Origin: Diplocarpon mali | Taxonomy: Eukaryota; Ascomycota; Leotiomycetes; Helotiales; Drepanopezizaceae | DNA: 64,000 bases | Direction: 5' to 3' | NCBI GenBank assembly: GCA_024741835.1 | Contig: JAENRP010000046.1 | Location: forward strand, 109,843 to 173,842 | Shown: positions 34,616 to 47,306 of the stretch, piece after piece | Layout of the letters: each line of letters begins with the position of its first letter | How positions within the stretch are numbered: position 1 is the first letter of the stretch | The notes under the pieces: generated by a model | Told to the model about the DNA's origin: nothing | The model's database searches: none | What the model saw: the letters and a program-made list of their open reading frames with translations, nothing else | Translations under genes and position numbers: made by a program

Positions 34616-35185
34616 TGGAGCCAGTCAAATAGAGCAATTATATATATCTATAGCGAGAGACACGAGATGACACGAGACGAAAATGGAAACGAAAACGCAC
34701 GACGATGAGGGGCTGTATTGGGAGAGTAGGAAAGGAGGAAATTTCGTGAATAAGGAAAAGTCTTTAGGCATAAATCACGTGGGCTTCTATTACGACTTCA
34801 TATTTTTCCGTCAGTTCTCATACTACCAGCCTCGTTTGAGACTACTTAAGGACTCTGAAATATTGAAGATATATAACTGGGGGATGAACATATGCCCTCA
34901 ACTCGGTTTTCGTCGGCTTGACGGATGCAGCTCACTACCTAAAGATCACGGTGCCGAAGCCGGGATACGCTTAATGACGTCCCGCGGCTTGCGACAGGAT
35001 TGTTGAAGTGCGACCTCTTGCACGCCATCATTTCCACTCGCCCGCAAACTTACCCACATTCACAGACCTCACGCCTACTCATTGAACATATCATACCTTA
35101 CATATCCTCACGACAAAATGAATTCCAGATGATTTCTCCTTCTCCCGCGGATCGATAATACCTGCGAGCCTATGGGCGGCAAGGA
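34616..35185. promoter_or_regulatory. Intergenic promoter region between METTL4-like gene and LEU5, with two uORFs
   Basis: 570 bp between divergent starts. Close to LEU5 there are two short upstream ORFs: 35118-35132 (4 codons) and 35172-35204, which overlaps the LEU5 start at 35186 in another frame. Confidence 0.5.
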
Positions 35186-36391
35186 ATGCCCTCGGCCCTC
35201 TTGAACAATGCCTCTTCACCCGCGATGCTCAAGGAAACATCACGAGAGATGGACTTCGAAGCCCGCAAGAAAGAGCTGGCTATCTGCCCAACCGACGATG
35301 ATGCGACAGCTCCAAAGACCAAAAAACCGCATAAGCAGAGTCTGGACTACATCTGGCGGACAGGCGTAGCAGGAGGGTTGGCAGGGAGCGCGGTTTGTTG
35401 ATTCAAAATATTCTACAGAAGGGGGACGTATACTGATATTGCAAAGGCCAAAACGCTGGTCGCCCCTCTCGACCGGGTCAAAATCCTCTTTCAAGCCTCG
35501 AATCCCCGATTCGCAAAATACACCGGTAGCTGGTTCGGCGTAGTAACAGCCATGAAAGACATCTATAAAGACGAGGGCCCCCGCGGCCTCTTCCGCGGGC
35601 ACTCAGCAACCATTCTCCGCATCTTCCCCTACGCCGCCATAAAGTTCCTCGCCTACGAGCAGATTCGCTCAGCCGTAATCCAATGCCCCGCGCACGAGAC
35701 GCCTCTCAGAAGACTCCTCTCCGGCTCCCTAGCAGGCGTCACAAGCGTCTTTTTCACCTACCCTCTCGAAGTAATCCGCGTCCGGCTAGCTTTCGAAACG
35801 AAACGCAATGCTCGTTCCTCCCTATCAGACATCTGCAAGCGTATATTCAATGAAGCGCCGCCGCCTACAAAACCCATAACGGGGCCGACTGTTGTAGCTG
35901 TGGCGGCTGATACAGTCAAGGCCGTTGCACCCCAAGCTGGTCTTGCAAATTTCTATCGAGGGTTCAGCGCTACGGTCCTGGGCATGTTGCCATACGCAGG
36001 AATGTCCTTCCTAACTCACGATACAGCTGGGGATTTCCTACGCTATCCTCTTCTAGCACCCTACACCACTCTCCCTGCCCCCGCGAGCTCACCACCAAAT
36101 AAGCCCGCTCCTTTACGCTCCTGGGCCGAGCTCTTCGCCGGTGGAGTCGCAGGCCTGGTTTCTCAAACATCAGCATATCCACTAGAAGTCATACGTAGGC
36201 GGATGCAAGTTGGCGGCGCGGTGGGTGACGGACACAAACTCAACATTCCTGAGACAGCGAGTCTGATATTTAGAGAACGAGGAGTTATGGGATTTTGGAT
36301 TGGCTTGAGTATTGGGTATGTTAAGGTCGTGCCTATGGTAGCGGTCAGCTTTTATGTTTATGAGAGGGGCAAGACATGGTTGGGGATTTAG
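35186..36391 (+). CDS. LEU5: Mitochondrial carrier protein, Leu5/SLC25A16 type (coenzyme A transport)
   Basis: Two exons: 35186-35392 and 35447-36391; 54-nt intron; 383 aa. It has three mitochondrial carrier repeats, each with a P-x-[DE]-x-x-[RK] signature: APLDRVKILFQ (repeat 1, across the start of exon 2), YPLEVIRVRL (repeat 2) and YPLEVIRRRMQ (repeat 3), with GLFRGHSATILRIFPYAAIK and GFWIGLSIGYVKVVPMVAVS as even-helix ends. An insertion in repeat 2 (PPPTKPITGPTVVAVAA) and the N-terminal extension are usual in fungal Leu5. The protein sits in the inner membrane and is needed to accumulate CoA in the matrix. If the first ATG is bypassed because of the overlapping uORF, an in-frame ATG at 35225 could serve. 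Confidence 0.9.
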
Positions 36392-39300
36392 ATTTGGAAA
36401 GAGCGAGCATCTTTTGTCCAGCTTCGCATGGTTGAATGATGGACTAGAGACTATTGGGCCGGGTTTTGACCCCTCTCTTTTAGTAGACGAGATCCTGCGT
36501 CAAGGGAGCATTTAGACTTCTTGTTGCTTTCTCTCCTTAGTGCGAGTGCATAAAGCTTGACGATCCTTAGTCTCCGGAGGTTACGATACAAAAGTGGTTC
36601 TTGTCAGCTCTGATGGCAAGAAAGATTTTTCCAATACTTTGTATGTATGCCAGCCCAAGCTTATGGTGAAAGACAAGCAATTAAGCATATCGATCACCAT
36701 CCAAGTCCCTGGTCAGCTCTAATTAAAGCAACCCTTGGCAACAAACTGGCAATCCTGACTTTCCACGTTCGCCTCCCCGCTCACACTTTTGGATCTCATT
36801 TTGGCATTTCCCTATTGATTTCACCAAATCCAGTTGTCACGTTTTCTAGCCTAGGATAATTCTGAAGTGGATCAAACTTGTTCCATACTGAGTCCAAGGC
36901 TTTTTGTACTATGCATTATTTTTGTGATCTAGTTGGGATGAGAAAGGTTTGTGTAGTCTATGGAGTACTGTGATGTGAAGATACTCAAAAGAGAGGGTTG
37001 GGTAATAGAGTTATTGCAGATTGAATTAGCTTTGGTCTACAGAGTGTAGGGTAATTGGGAATAGGATCCACGTCTCGTGGTATTTCGGTCTTGGATTCTT
37101 AATTGATCAAAGTTTTTGTCATTAATGAAGTGTCAAAGAAATAAAAGATCTTTGGATTTCTACTTTAATCTAATGAACTGTAAACAAGTAGAGTAGACTA
37201 CCTGAAGTCATACTTGATAAGAATACTAGGTACTCAATTTATATATGATTAGTAATGGATTACGTTTTACATGTTTGAAAGAGCTAGTTTTCTTATGGGA
37301 AAAATATTTATTACATACTGCTATATGATTCTATGTTCCATCGATAAGACGATAGATAAGGGAGAGATTTGAATTTTCTTTTTATCAAACTTGAAATCTA
37401 CATTTCTATTTAAGATAGGTATTTGATATTCCCTTTTCGCTACCTCGCTTGCTGATCTTAGCCGCGAGCGAAACTGTACGAAGCATACTTGGTACATATT
37501 GAAAATATTCCACATTCATAGTCTGTGCACCATTCTAGAGGTTTCTACTAATAGGGGCCTTAATCAAGGGGTACCACCAATCATATAATAATATTAACTC
37601 GCCGCTCTTTACATTAGAAATTAACACTTTTACTATAGATTCTATATTAAGTGTACCTATACTAAAAACTCTAAAACGACACACTTCTACAAGAGGTAGT
37701 ATAAGAAGCGTAGGAATTAATAACAATTAAAAGAATTAGAGAACTGATTCGGGAAATGCCAGAGAGATGTAAGGCAGTGATTGAAGCTAAAGGATTATAT
37801 ACAAAATACTAGAGAAAAGAATAAAAGCAGCATTGCCAAGTATCTAGAGTGCACGGTCTAGAATTGTGGAATATTTCCACCCTGTACTAAGTAGGTGTAG
37901 TCAAGCTCCTCTAACCTTAACCTTAATTCATCGAGAACTAACCGAGGAACCTCGTTGGCTTTTTCCACTCCAACTGAGTGTAGTTGATTAGATCAAATTA
38001 TTTCTAAGATCTATTTATTTAGAGTGAGAATACCACGATCCTCCACTTGTTAAAATGTTTAAAATGTAGCTTTTGCACCGCCAGAAATTTCAAATCTATT
38101 CTGGGGGGGCTGTGTGGGATGAGGACTGTAGCTTGGCTAGCAAGTACAGTATAGTGCTTCATCTAGTCTAATCATTTGACTCACTGGTTATCAAGGATAT
38201 CAAATTGAAGAACACAGATGCTGACTTCCTGAGAACACAGATTTAAGTCTAGTACTCAGTTGCTTGACATGAAATACAAGACAGCCGGAAGTCATTATCC
38301 TGGTGTGTACAGCTAAGCCCATGCATATTCTTGGGATCAGAAGCACACGCACTTGTTGATCGCTGCGGGTAGGGTGGACGAGGGATTTCAGGTAATTGGG
38401 TAGTTAGGGTGTTAATTTAAGCTGAAGCTGGGGTTGAATTGTGGGTTGAATGCTGAAGTATACTCCAGACTATCATCATATATATCACATCACCTAGGTT
38501 CTTGTTAGCAACTGCTCTAATTTCAGGAAAATAAAATAGCAACATGTTAGGAGTCAACCGAAAAGGGCCAACAATAAGAATTATAGTCGGATCAAAATTT
38601 GAACACGGAATATTCACTTACAACTGTAAGATACTATACAACCTATGGGAATCAAACGTTATATAGTGCCCACAGACAAATCTCATTATCCTAGAATATT
38701 CCTTTTTCTTGGTTTCGTAATTCGCTCAGAGCAACTGTTCTGATTGAAGCTTTTCTTTGATTCTTCTCCTTGTGCAACGTAGCTGGGTATTATATAGACG
38801 CTTGTAAGAGACGAAAAACAAATGGCTTGGACCTATTCCAAAATGAGGCCTCAGTGAAAAGAGTGGGGAGAAGTCCGCTATTTCTTATACTGGATCTTGC
38901 AAGGATCCATCAAAGTGAGACCAAGCGGTGACCTTGACCCATTGCCTCTAGTCCGAAATCGGTCTTTATTTTCATAGATATTCCTCGGGGAAATGAGCTG
39001 CTTCCATGCGGGGTTAGCTAGACCGCCACGCCGGACACAATTCTTTATTTACGAAAAGTTTGTTACACATTGCCTGTTATCTACAAGGTCCTTTATATCT
39101 ACCACAACAGAGGAGAGTATAAAAGGCTGGCTTAGGTTGGAAACAATGATTTACTGGCTTCAGGAGCCGTGTACAGACCCCGCCTCGTTTCCTTCTATTC
39201 TATCTCATTCGCTTAAGTGCCAAGGATTATTTACGTCCCCCTTGCACCCCCTTTTCGCCTCGAAAATATCATCAGCTTCTTCGCAATTCATCGCATCATG

Positions 39301-40021
39301 ATTCCGCTTGTTCTCTGATTTTTTCTCTTATCTCTTTTTCTTTTTTCTTTTTCTTCCACGTACAATGCCTGTTGAGCCGGGGTGTCGTGAGCACGCTGGG
39401 CACTGATCAGGCTCTGAGCTTAGCGGGAACTTCCAACTCCGGCATGAATCCCTTGCAGATAATCGAGGCTGGGACGGCGATGGGGCCCGGGAGTGTGGGC
39501 GTGAGCCTTGCTAAGGATGCTGGCAGTTGCGAGAAAGTTGGGTCGGGCCTAATATTAATGATATTGGAACTCCGCTCGAGGATATCAAGTTATTGACGGG
39601 GCCGGAGAACTTCAGTCATGTTGTTAGAATATACAAGGATTGGAGATTAAGGCTTATGTTACCATACCTTTATATATACTCCTGCAGCTCCATATAACTC
39701 AAAATCTACACTTTATATTTTATCACATATATGCAAGGGGGAAAGTTGCTCAAGTCTTTGAGTAAGGGAGGCCAGGTATGAAGGTTGCATGGTATTGCGG
39801 CTTTCCTCTGCACATATGTACATAAACATACATATGTTGCCCTTCCCGAAATAATTACATTGTGTCACTAAATATGATATATTTCTCGATTTGAAATCAG
39901 TACCACAGGAGACAGGTTCAGTTATCCGATTTTGCGAGAACTGGCGTCATAGATTTATCTGCCAGACGAGTAATTAGGGGTTTGCTAAATTAGACATTAT
40001 CTCAGCTCGAAGTGCGGAACT
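36392..40021. other. 3.6-kb AT-rich gene-poor stretch
   Basis: No gene could be supported. The open frame at 38993-39301 and a short GC-richer stretch at 39365-39640 have some coding flavour but no domain, start or splice pattern I can defend. No transposon features were seen. Confidence 0.45.
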
Positions 40022-41468
40022 CTAGATGTAGTCGTATCCGAGTGAATAACTCGAAATATCCATCACAGTTCTAACGGTTATATTTTGTGCGAACGGTCCG
40101 AATTCCAGCGGTGTATCAAGAGTGATGTTGTTGTACGGAATATCACCGAAATAATTCCATGGATAGGCCCACTCGACATCCGGTCCGGTAATCTCATCTT
40201 TGCGGACGGTCCAATCTGAGTCATTGTTAACCTTTGGTATTCATCCGCGCCAGGCGAGGGGAGCACGAGGACTTACTAAGTCTTTGCCATTTGTTCCACA
40301 GATTGTCGAGATGGCCGTGGTGCACCCAGAAGAGAGGATCACCGCATGATGAGTACGCATTAGACAGCTGTCACCTGTTAGATCAATTACAGGTATTCGT
40401 GGTCCACGGGGGCCTTACCTCGCCCACCTGTCCGCCAACGGCGAGATGTCCGCCTCCATGGGTACTAACACCGCCCAGCCCGGGTTTGAGAGACTGCGAT
40501 CTTCGATCAAAGAGAGCAAAGCTATCCGATTCTTGAACCCACTGGACCGCACTGGAGTTCAATGTCCTCATAGCCAAACTGGGGGAGAAATCTCGTCTCA
40601 GATAATGGGGTGCGTACTCGAGACTTTTGCCAAGGCCCATGGAAATCGTGGTGTTGGCCCAGGGTCCAGTGGTGACAATACCTTGTTGATATTAACGGAG
40701 GATTTTACGACTTCAAGAAAACAGAGACTTACCGCCACCCGTTCGGCCCGTGACAGGGTAGGCCGAGGTTTGGGTCAGGTTGCTTATATCCTCGATGTAT
40801 TCGCCATTACCTTTCACCCGGTCAGGCTCAATGCTTCATAATCATATTTGTTTGAAACCTTACCGCCAAAACCGAACTCCACATCGAAGATGGGCGACTG
40901 GGCCCATGAATCTATGGTGACCGCATCTAATGACCAATCCCAATATCTGGATTTCTTAGCTGCGCACTGTCAATCCTCTACTGATTTACTCACGGCTGTG
41001 CACCCTTGTAGTCGCATGTTTCTCTGAGGTCTTTCTCAAAGAGATATACATAGTATCGGTGCCAGGCAAAGAATGTGCCCTTTTCACAGTTAGAATAATT
41101 CAATTCCTAGCGGGTGGGTCTCTACGATGAAGTGAATCTGATGGTTCAGCGCAATATGGAGACCTATGAAATCATCATATCGGCTTCGCGCGCCAGGGTA
41201 CATGTTCTGATGGCGAGCTGGCCGAGTCTGGAGGCACTTGACCGCGTCAATGTACTCGGTCTTTTCGCACGACGTAAGCGACCTCCTTAGTTACGAGTTA
41301 GATTTGGTAAGAGATACAGGCAGTAATATTTGGCTTTGGTACTTACCATTCTTTCCTCGAAAGTATCGTAGACCGTTTTTCCTGCCGGAATTTGGATCCT
41401 TTTGGAGCAGCATCTACAACTCCGGGAAGCAGCAGCAATGCAAAGTGAACGACAGAAGACAGAATCAT
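40022..41468 (-). CDS. Secreted tyrosinase-type copper oxidase (short, catechol oxidase-like)
   Basis: Eight exons on the minus strand: 41468-41347, 41285-41126, 41079-40994, 40946-40864, 40810-40733, 40681-40419, 40367-40277 and 40215-40022; seven introns of 46-61 nt; 358 aa. A signal peptide (MILSSVVHFALLLLPGVVDA) opens it. Copper site A: GLHIALNHQIHF with TFFAWHRYYVYLFEKDLRE; then GAQPYWDWSLDA, the tyrosinase aromatic motif. Copper site B: STHGGGHLAVGG and DPLFWVHHGHLDNLWNKWQR. It lacks the long C-terminal shielding domain of classic tyrosinases, resembling AoCO4-type short enzymes that oxidise catechols or monophenols outside the cell. Every intron join restores conserved sequence, and all six copper ligands appear present. 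No other pigment gene is nearby. Confidence 0.92.
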
Positions 41469-42579
41469 GGCGAAGGAAGAGTTTGTAATGATTAAGCCCG
41501 GATAGCGTAGGGTCGTAATATGAGGTTCGAGACTCAGGATGCTGGTGCCACGTGCAAAGGATAAGGGTTATAGCCAGCGGAAACGCTTCTGATATATATA
41601 CAGATCGAGATTTGACGCTCTGAAGTCTACTACTGTGTAGGTAGCAAAATTGCCAAGTAAAGCAGACACGCAGCAACAAGGTTGAATCTGGAAGAGACCT
41701 TACTAGAGATACGATCTAGAAATGCAGAAAGGAAAGTAAAATAAAGTGGTACAGCAAATTTAAAGCTAATGGATCTTCAAAGTTGTTAACACTCAGTCAC
41801 GTATCAATTTAAGATTCAAGGTGTTCGGCTTGCTTAACTTGTCTCCTGAATGGTCGGAGAGTTCTTTAGAATTCCGCCCTGGCGATGTGCCGTACCCTGT
41901 AAGAGCATGAATAGATGTTCTTTGCAGAGAATGGCTTGATCAAAAAAGCTCTGAGCTCTTGAATCAAAAATAAGCATTCACGATTTGAGCTTTAAAATGA
42001 TGTTTCAGGGTCTGGAACATAAGCTTATGCCCTGAGTATTTGTTTTCCTTGATAGTGGAGATTAGTAGGATTTCTACCCATGTTGTCTTTGGGGCAAAAA
42101 GGGAGTTTTTGAGTCCTTGTCGCGAGTCAGATATTGTTTGCAAGGTTTAATGAAGTTTCAGGCAGACTTGGTTGGCTTGCGCCAAAGTTATTCTGGCCTT
42201 TATTGGTCTTTACGTGTAGCATTTGCATTATTACACTTGGCTTTGCAAAGAATGTGCTCCGTAAGACTGGTGGAGTGGGAAACACAGCGATTAAGTATTT
42301 TCAGCGCTCAAGAGGGTGGCTATTAGAGGCCAATTTAATAATATAGCATCTCCGGAACACACAATACATGCTCTAAATTGTTCCATAGAGCAAATCAATA
42401 GCAAAAACATTAGCAAAACACAAAGTGCTTCGTCACTGGCGTAATAAATACCATGTGATAGTACATTTCAACTCTGTATAGTTTATGGCAAATTCCCTTG
42501 GTGATTAGCGTTAATGTGGTTCTTATAGCGCTTGCGACGGAGTACTTGCACTTTGTGCACGCCCAAATACTTAGTCATA

Positions 42580-42684
42580 GGCTAAATAAACACTATATGA
42601 AAGTATATTTAACCTTATAAACGTACCGAGAACACACCCCTACTCACACCCCTACTCACACGCCATTATAGTGCTTATTTAGCC
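42580..42684. repeat. Short element with inverted terminal arms of about 20 bp
   Basis: GGCTAAATAAACACTATATG (42580-42599) is mirrored by the reverse complement of 42664-42684, with about three mismatches. The about 64-bp centre contains a tandem of ctcacacccctacTCACAC type. A related sequence with transition differences lies near 45617-45725. Confidence 0.5.
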
Positions 42685-45616
42685 TGAAACAAAGTAGTCT
42701 TGACTTGTAGTCCATGCGCTTGTTCAAAGTTGTTAAAGCATATAGTGCAAGGGGGACCTTTGGGAGGTTTACAAAGCTTAATATAATTTCTTAAACGGAG
42801 TAGCTGTTTCGCCTACAACAAAGGAGAGGTTTTTCTATAAGGGGTGACATGCAAGAGGTATACCTGCTGTGATGACAACTTAGTGATAACTTGCTGCTGT
42901 TCATTTGAGATCAAGAGATTCAGCATGGACCCAACATTGAGCATACCCATTACAAAAACTTCAAGAAAAGCAACAACTAGTGACAGTTGCCTGATTATAC
43001 AAACTCTCTATTTTAATGTCATCTGGACTCATAAGTCGAATGCTACAGGGATGTAAAGCGATGGTTATGACAGGAGGAGGCTATACAAAACACTAGGTGG
43101 TTTGATTAAAATCGGTATTGCCAAGAAGTATCTATTACGTACTCGGTTAAGACAAGAAATGGGATTGTTCTGCCCTACAGAATGTACGAAGCAAGTGCGA
43201 ATTTACGAATTATGTCCGGGCCATACGCTTCGAGAGTCTCTCTAGGCGAAAGTTTAAACTAAGTATGCCTGCAAACTCAAGTCAAGCACTATATGAATGT
43301 ATAACTTGATCTTCTAAACCCGCATTTACCCCCTATGCAGATGAAGCTATGATGTTACTTGTTGGCCTGCGCCAAAGGAAGCAGAAGTCCTATCTCTAAT
43401 CTACTTATACACAAGCTTTTGATTTGCTATTCCAAAATTAATTTTAAACTTTTCATGTGTTCTTTGAAGCACTTCTACCTGTATCTCTTTACATCGTGGC
43501 ACAACGGGTATCTTATGTCCCCGGTCGATAAAGGATCTTTTAGAGACTTGTTTTCAAAACTGTATCATCTTTTGATATATGATTAAAACCAAACAAAAAA
43601 CCTGAATAGAATACTAGTCCAATAGCCCTAAATTATCAGCGAGTAAGATCTCAATGATAGAGTAATCAAGTTGTAATCAGTGCCGAGAACTCCAAGAGAT
43701 CACAGCTATCTCGGCAAGTCAGGAAAACCTGTTTAAATTAAATTTAGCGCCAATGAATGAGAGAGATATAGTTGATATGGCTGAAGGTAGCAATGCAGCA
43801 AAATTAAGACCAGGGTTATAAGCCAAGTCTCTTTCGACATTGGGCTTCAAAGTATTATCTTAAAGCTCGTTTAAATATCTACTGACTCCGAGTAGTCGTT
43901 ATCCTTGGCAGTGGAGTGGGTACTCATTACTAGGATCGTTTCATCATGCCTTCGAGAAACAATAAAAAGGGAGTAACAGGTGGGCTGCCCATGACTCTCA
44001 CTCGTACGCCGTCTTGCAGCTGGCTGGGCGCCACGGCTCTGCCTCCGCTCATAATGGCATCTTCTAGTTCCTTTGCTTACCCTGACTATCACAGATTCAT
44101 TTATCCGATATTTCGAGAAAAGAGGTACTCCGTTACTTAATACGACAGGAGGTTCCTTAATACCCTTACTTGTTATACACAGAAGAGTGTGTTATAAGGT
44201 TCTACGGAGCGAGGAGATACGCTCAGGAATAGTGGCTGTGCTGATGTAACGGATTGGTTAGCATAATATAACACACTATATAATACCACTACTTCTTTTT
44301 ATTTCGTAATAGACCTACCAATTGCCTCAACATTATGTAATTCCTCCAGGTATAAATCAAAACTAACTGTACAGGGATCAAAATAGTCCTCGGAAGTACC
44401 CTAATCAAGTGAAAACTTATTTGTTTCAATATATCTTTCCATTGTTATCATACACTGGTAGAAACAAGTCTTGATCCTAAGAAGACAGGGGATAATACCT
44501 GATCGTTGTACCTCGGTGATAACGGGCTGATGCATACGCGTGTGGGCACCAAACCAGCCGCAAGACGATGCACAGATTGGAGAGATAAAAGCGGTTGGGA
44601 ACGCCGACAACACCCACGAGACACAAATGCGCTTCGTAATGAATATGCAGCTTAGGGTTCTCTGAAAAATGAGTTTTTTCTCTTCCCTTGGTGAGAAAAC
44701 CCACATTTAGTGCCCTTGATATGGTTAGCTAGAATTTTATGGCAGAAGAATAATCATACTTGAAGGAATGTGTTTGGATACACACTAGCCAATAACCCGC
44801 TTCATCAACAGGAGTGCCTGGAAATCCGACCTTTCAGAACCTTGTCACTCCTGTACCTCTTAAAATAGTTTAATCAAGGTGACAGTAGAATGCTATATAA
44901 GCATTATTAATCCAGCGGCGAGTGCTTCTTCAATATGCTTCTAGTGTGATAGTTGACTTGCTAGGAATAGAGTATATGGTACTAAGAAAACCAAGGCCAA
45001 ACAGATAGTCGCTGTACTGTACCCGTAATTGCCCAGACCTTTCCGTATTAGATGCGTATCTGTCAATCTTCGACTTGAGATCACTCGCATCTAATACGAG
45101 TATTGCGAATAGGCTACTTGGCTCCGAGGAATTCAGGATGCACTCTGCAAGCTACTCGATCAGAGTAAGCTTTATTGACCACACTTAGCACGTCAGTAGC
45201 CGCCCAGTATATCTGCACACTTTCCAAGCTTGACCGCAGCACTTCTAGGCCTTAGTATGATTTCTTTACGGAAGCGCAAAGCACATTTCTTACATCACGG
45301 CACTGAACCACGCTATCACCCACTGTAGCTCCTACTCGTACTCGCTTTATATACTGGTCTGCAGAATGCAAACCCACCCATTAGAATCTCCGCTGCAGGG
45401 GAGTTCTTTTCTACCATGTAAAAAGTACACAGTAGAAAACAACTATTCTGCGAGCGGGTTTTGGGTTTCTCCATGTACAACATACTGCAATCAAGGCATG
45501 CGCTGGACTCACTCCACTTCTCCTCCACACCCTCGTTGTCAGTTCAGCCTTCTGATTTTAGTAGCATTTCTTTCTCTATGAGTAAATCACGTGGGCCTCT
45601 ATGGCGTATCACCTCG

Positions 45617-45725
45617 TCAAAGGCAAAACAAGCACCTTATGAGAGTATATTTAACCTTGCAAGCCCACCGAAAACCTACCCTTGCACACACGCTCAAGTG
45701 GTATGTGCTGGGCCTGCAACGAAGT
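45617..45725. repeat. Diverged second copy of the 42.6-kb element
   Basis: Shares the core agtatatttaacctt and flanks with 42598-42650. Most mismatches are C/T or A/G, with the 42.6-kb copy being the more AT-rich, as expected of RIP acting on a repeat. Confidence 0.4.
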
Positions 45726-47306
45726 ATTCAAGCGTTCAGGCCCTGATTGCCCAAGTATTCGCATTGGGCGGCCGCCTCCTTTTACTTCGTGCTGTATGAA
45801 CTAGTACGCGTAGAAGTAGAGGCTGATAACTCAAATACTCTCACCTCCTTAGCCCTGGCCCTAGCCTAATCCTGATCCAAGCCCCAACTCATCTAGCCTA
45901 GTCCGTGACTTGAATACGAGAAGGTTTCACGTGAATCAATTTGTTGCTGTCGACCTAGAAGCTTCATTACAAGAAGATGAAATCTTTCAAGGACAGGAGC
46001 AGGTGTGGGCCGTCTTCTATAGTAGGTCATACGGCCGACACGCAACATAGTCAAGCACTTGCTGCTCTCTCCGAATAAAGCTTCATCACAAGCCTTACAT
46101 CGAGTAGGGACAGCCTGGAGTCGGCTCGGAAACTTGACTTCTTCTGTGCCAAGTGACAATCTCCGTTCACGACAGCCTCAGCCTCGAAGGTCGCGTAGAT
46201 GTATGGTGTGCCTACCTTTCAGCATTACAGCTGTTCTCCGAATCGTATCCAACAACCTCGGCCGTCGTACTTATCCTGCGAGGAATTACCTTCGCTACAA
46301 TACCCCGAAGTCGAGGCGCGGTGGCTCGTCATGATACCTGGCTGGTCCCAATAAGTGAGTGCGGTCCGATCTAATAGGGGCAATGTGCAAAGCAGCGTTG
46401 GCAAAGGCTTGGCAGGCATGGAAACGAATGAGACGGCGAAAAATTGACTGTCGAGAACTGTGCTGATGTGTGAGACTTGTTCAGACAAGTCCTACGCATC
46501 TCAGACAGCCAACCAGGGCCTTGAGTCCGAGTTCCAACAAGATATTAGAGACACGGGAGATATGATCTTAGAAAAATCGGAGATTTTGTTTATAAATCAA
46601 ACAAGAAGCCAGGAGCGCAATGTTCTCCTGGTGTTATCGGGTATTGTGTTTTTTCCTACTCAAGTCGTGCTAGCTTCAGGTACTTCTACTGTTTTCCACA
46701 CGATGGTTCTCGATATCCCTGTTTCTCTGATGCGACATGTAAAGCCTTCGACGCTGAATGTTGATTTCAGGTCTGGTGCACGGCATGGCTCGCTTCGACA
46801 AAATAGGGGGGTTATTGACAGGCTCGCTAAACAGCACTTGATAGATGTGGCTTGATCCTGGTTTCGCGTCCTTTTGATTGAATTCTTGGGGTTTGTAGAT
46901 TTTGCCATATAATATGATCAGGGCTTTTTTGAATCTGGAGGAGGCTGAGAGGAAGATTTATTGAGATGTAAAGTTCTAGGGTTGAACGCAACTTGTTTAT
47001 CGTGATCCAACCTAAATATGGAAAGAATTAATACTGCGATGATGAGTTTGATTCAAAGGCAAATTATGCCAGAACAATATATTACCTGCCTCGAGTGAAA
47101 TTATTGGTTGTACCACTTGATGCGGGGTAGCTACAAGTGACTTCGGCCAAAGTGTGGGGTAGTTTGTCCTCCCCCACCTGACCCCAGATTCTTCACCACA
47201 CTTCAATCAAGTGCAAAGAAAGAACAAACACCAAGGAGGACAGATAGGGGATTATCCAGTGCTATGTAAGCTCTTGAAGGCGCCGAGAACTCAACAACAC
47301 GCAGAC

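Larger units (their letters stand above)
41469..47306. other. 5.8-kb gene-poor region with dispersed, mutated repeats
   Basis: No protein gene could be supported on either strand. It contains an inverted-repeat unit (42580-42684) and a diverged relative near 45617-45725. Open frames at 44401-44706, 45461-45799, 46059-46374 and 46460-46855 overlap each other on both strands and show no domain. Confidence 0.45.

Noticed and set aside
38993..39640. Possible gene (102- and 74-codon frames)
   Set aside because: No domain, no consistent splice structure and frames that do not connect.
45461..45799. 112-codon frame
   Set aside because: Overlaps a repeat related to 42.6 kb, and composition is not coding-like.
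46059..46855. Three overlapping frames of 73-131 codons
   Set aside because: All frames and both strands look equally open, with no conserved motif; likely chance.
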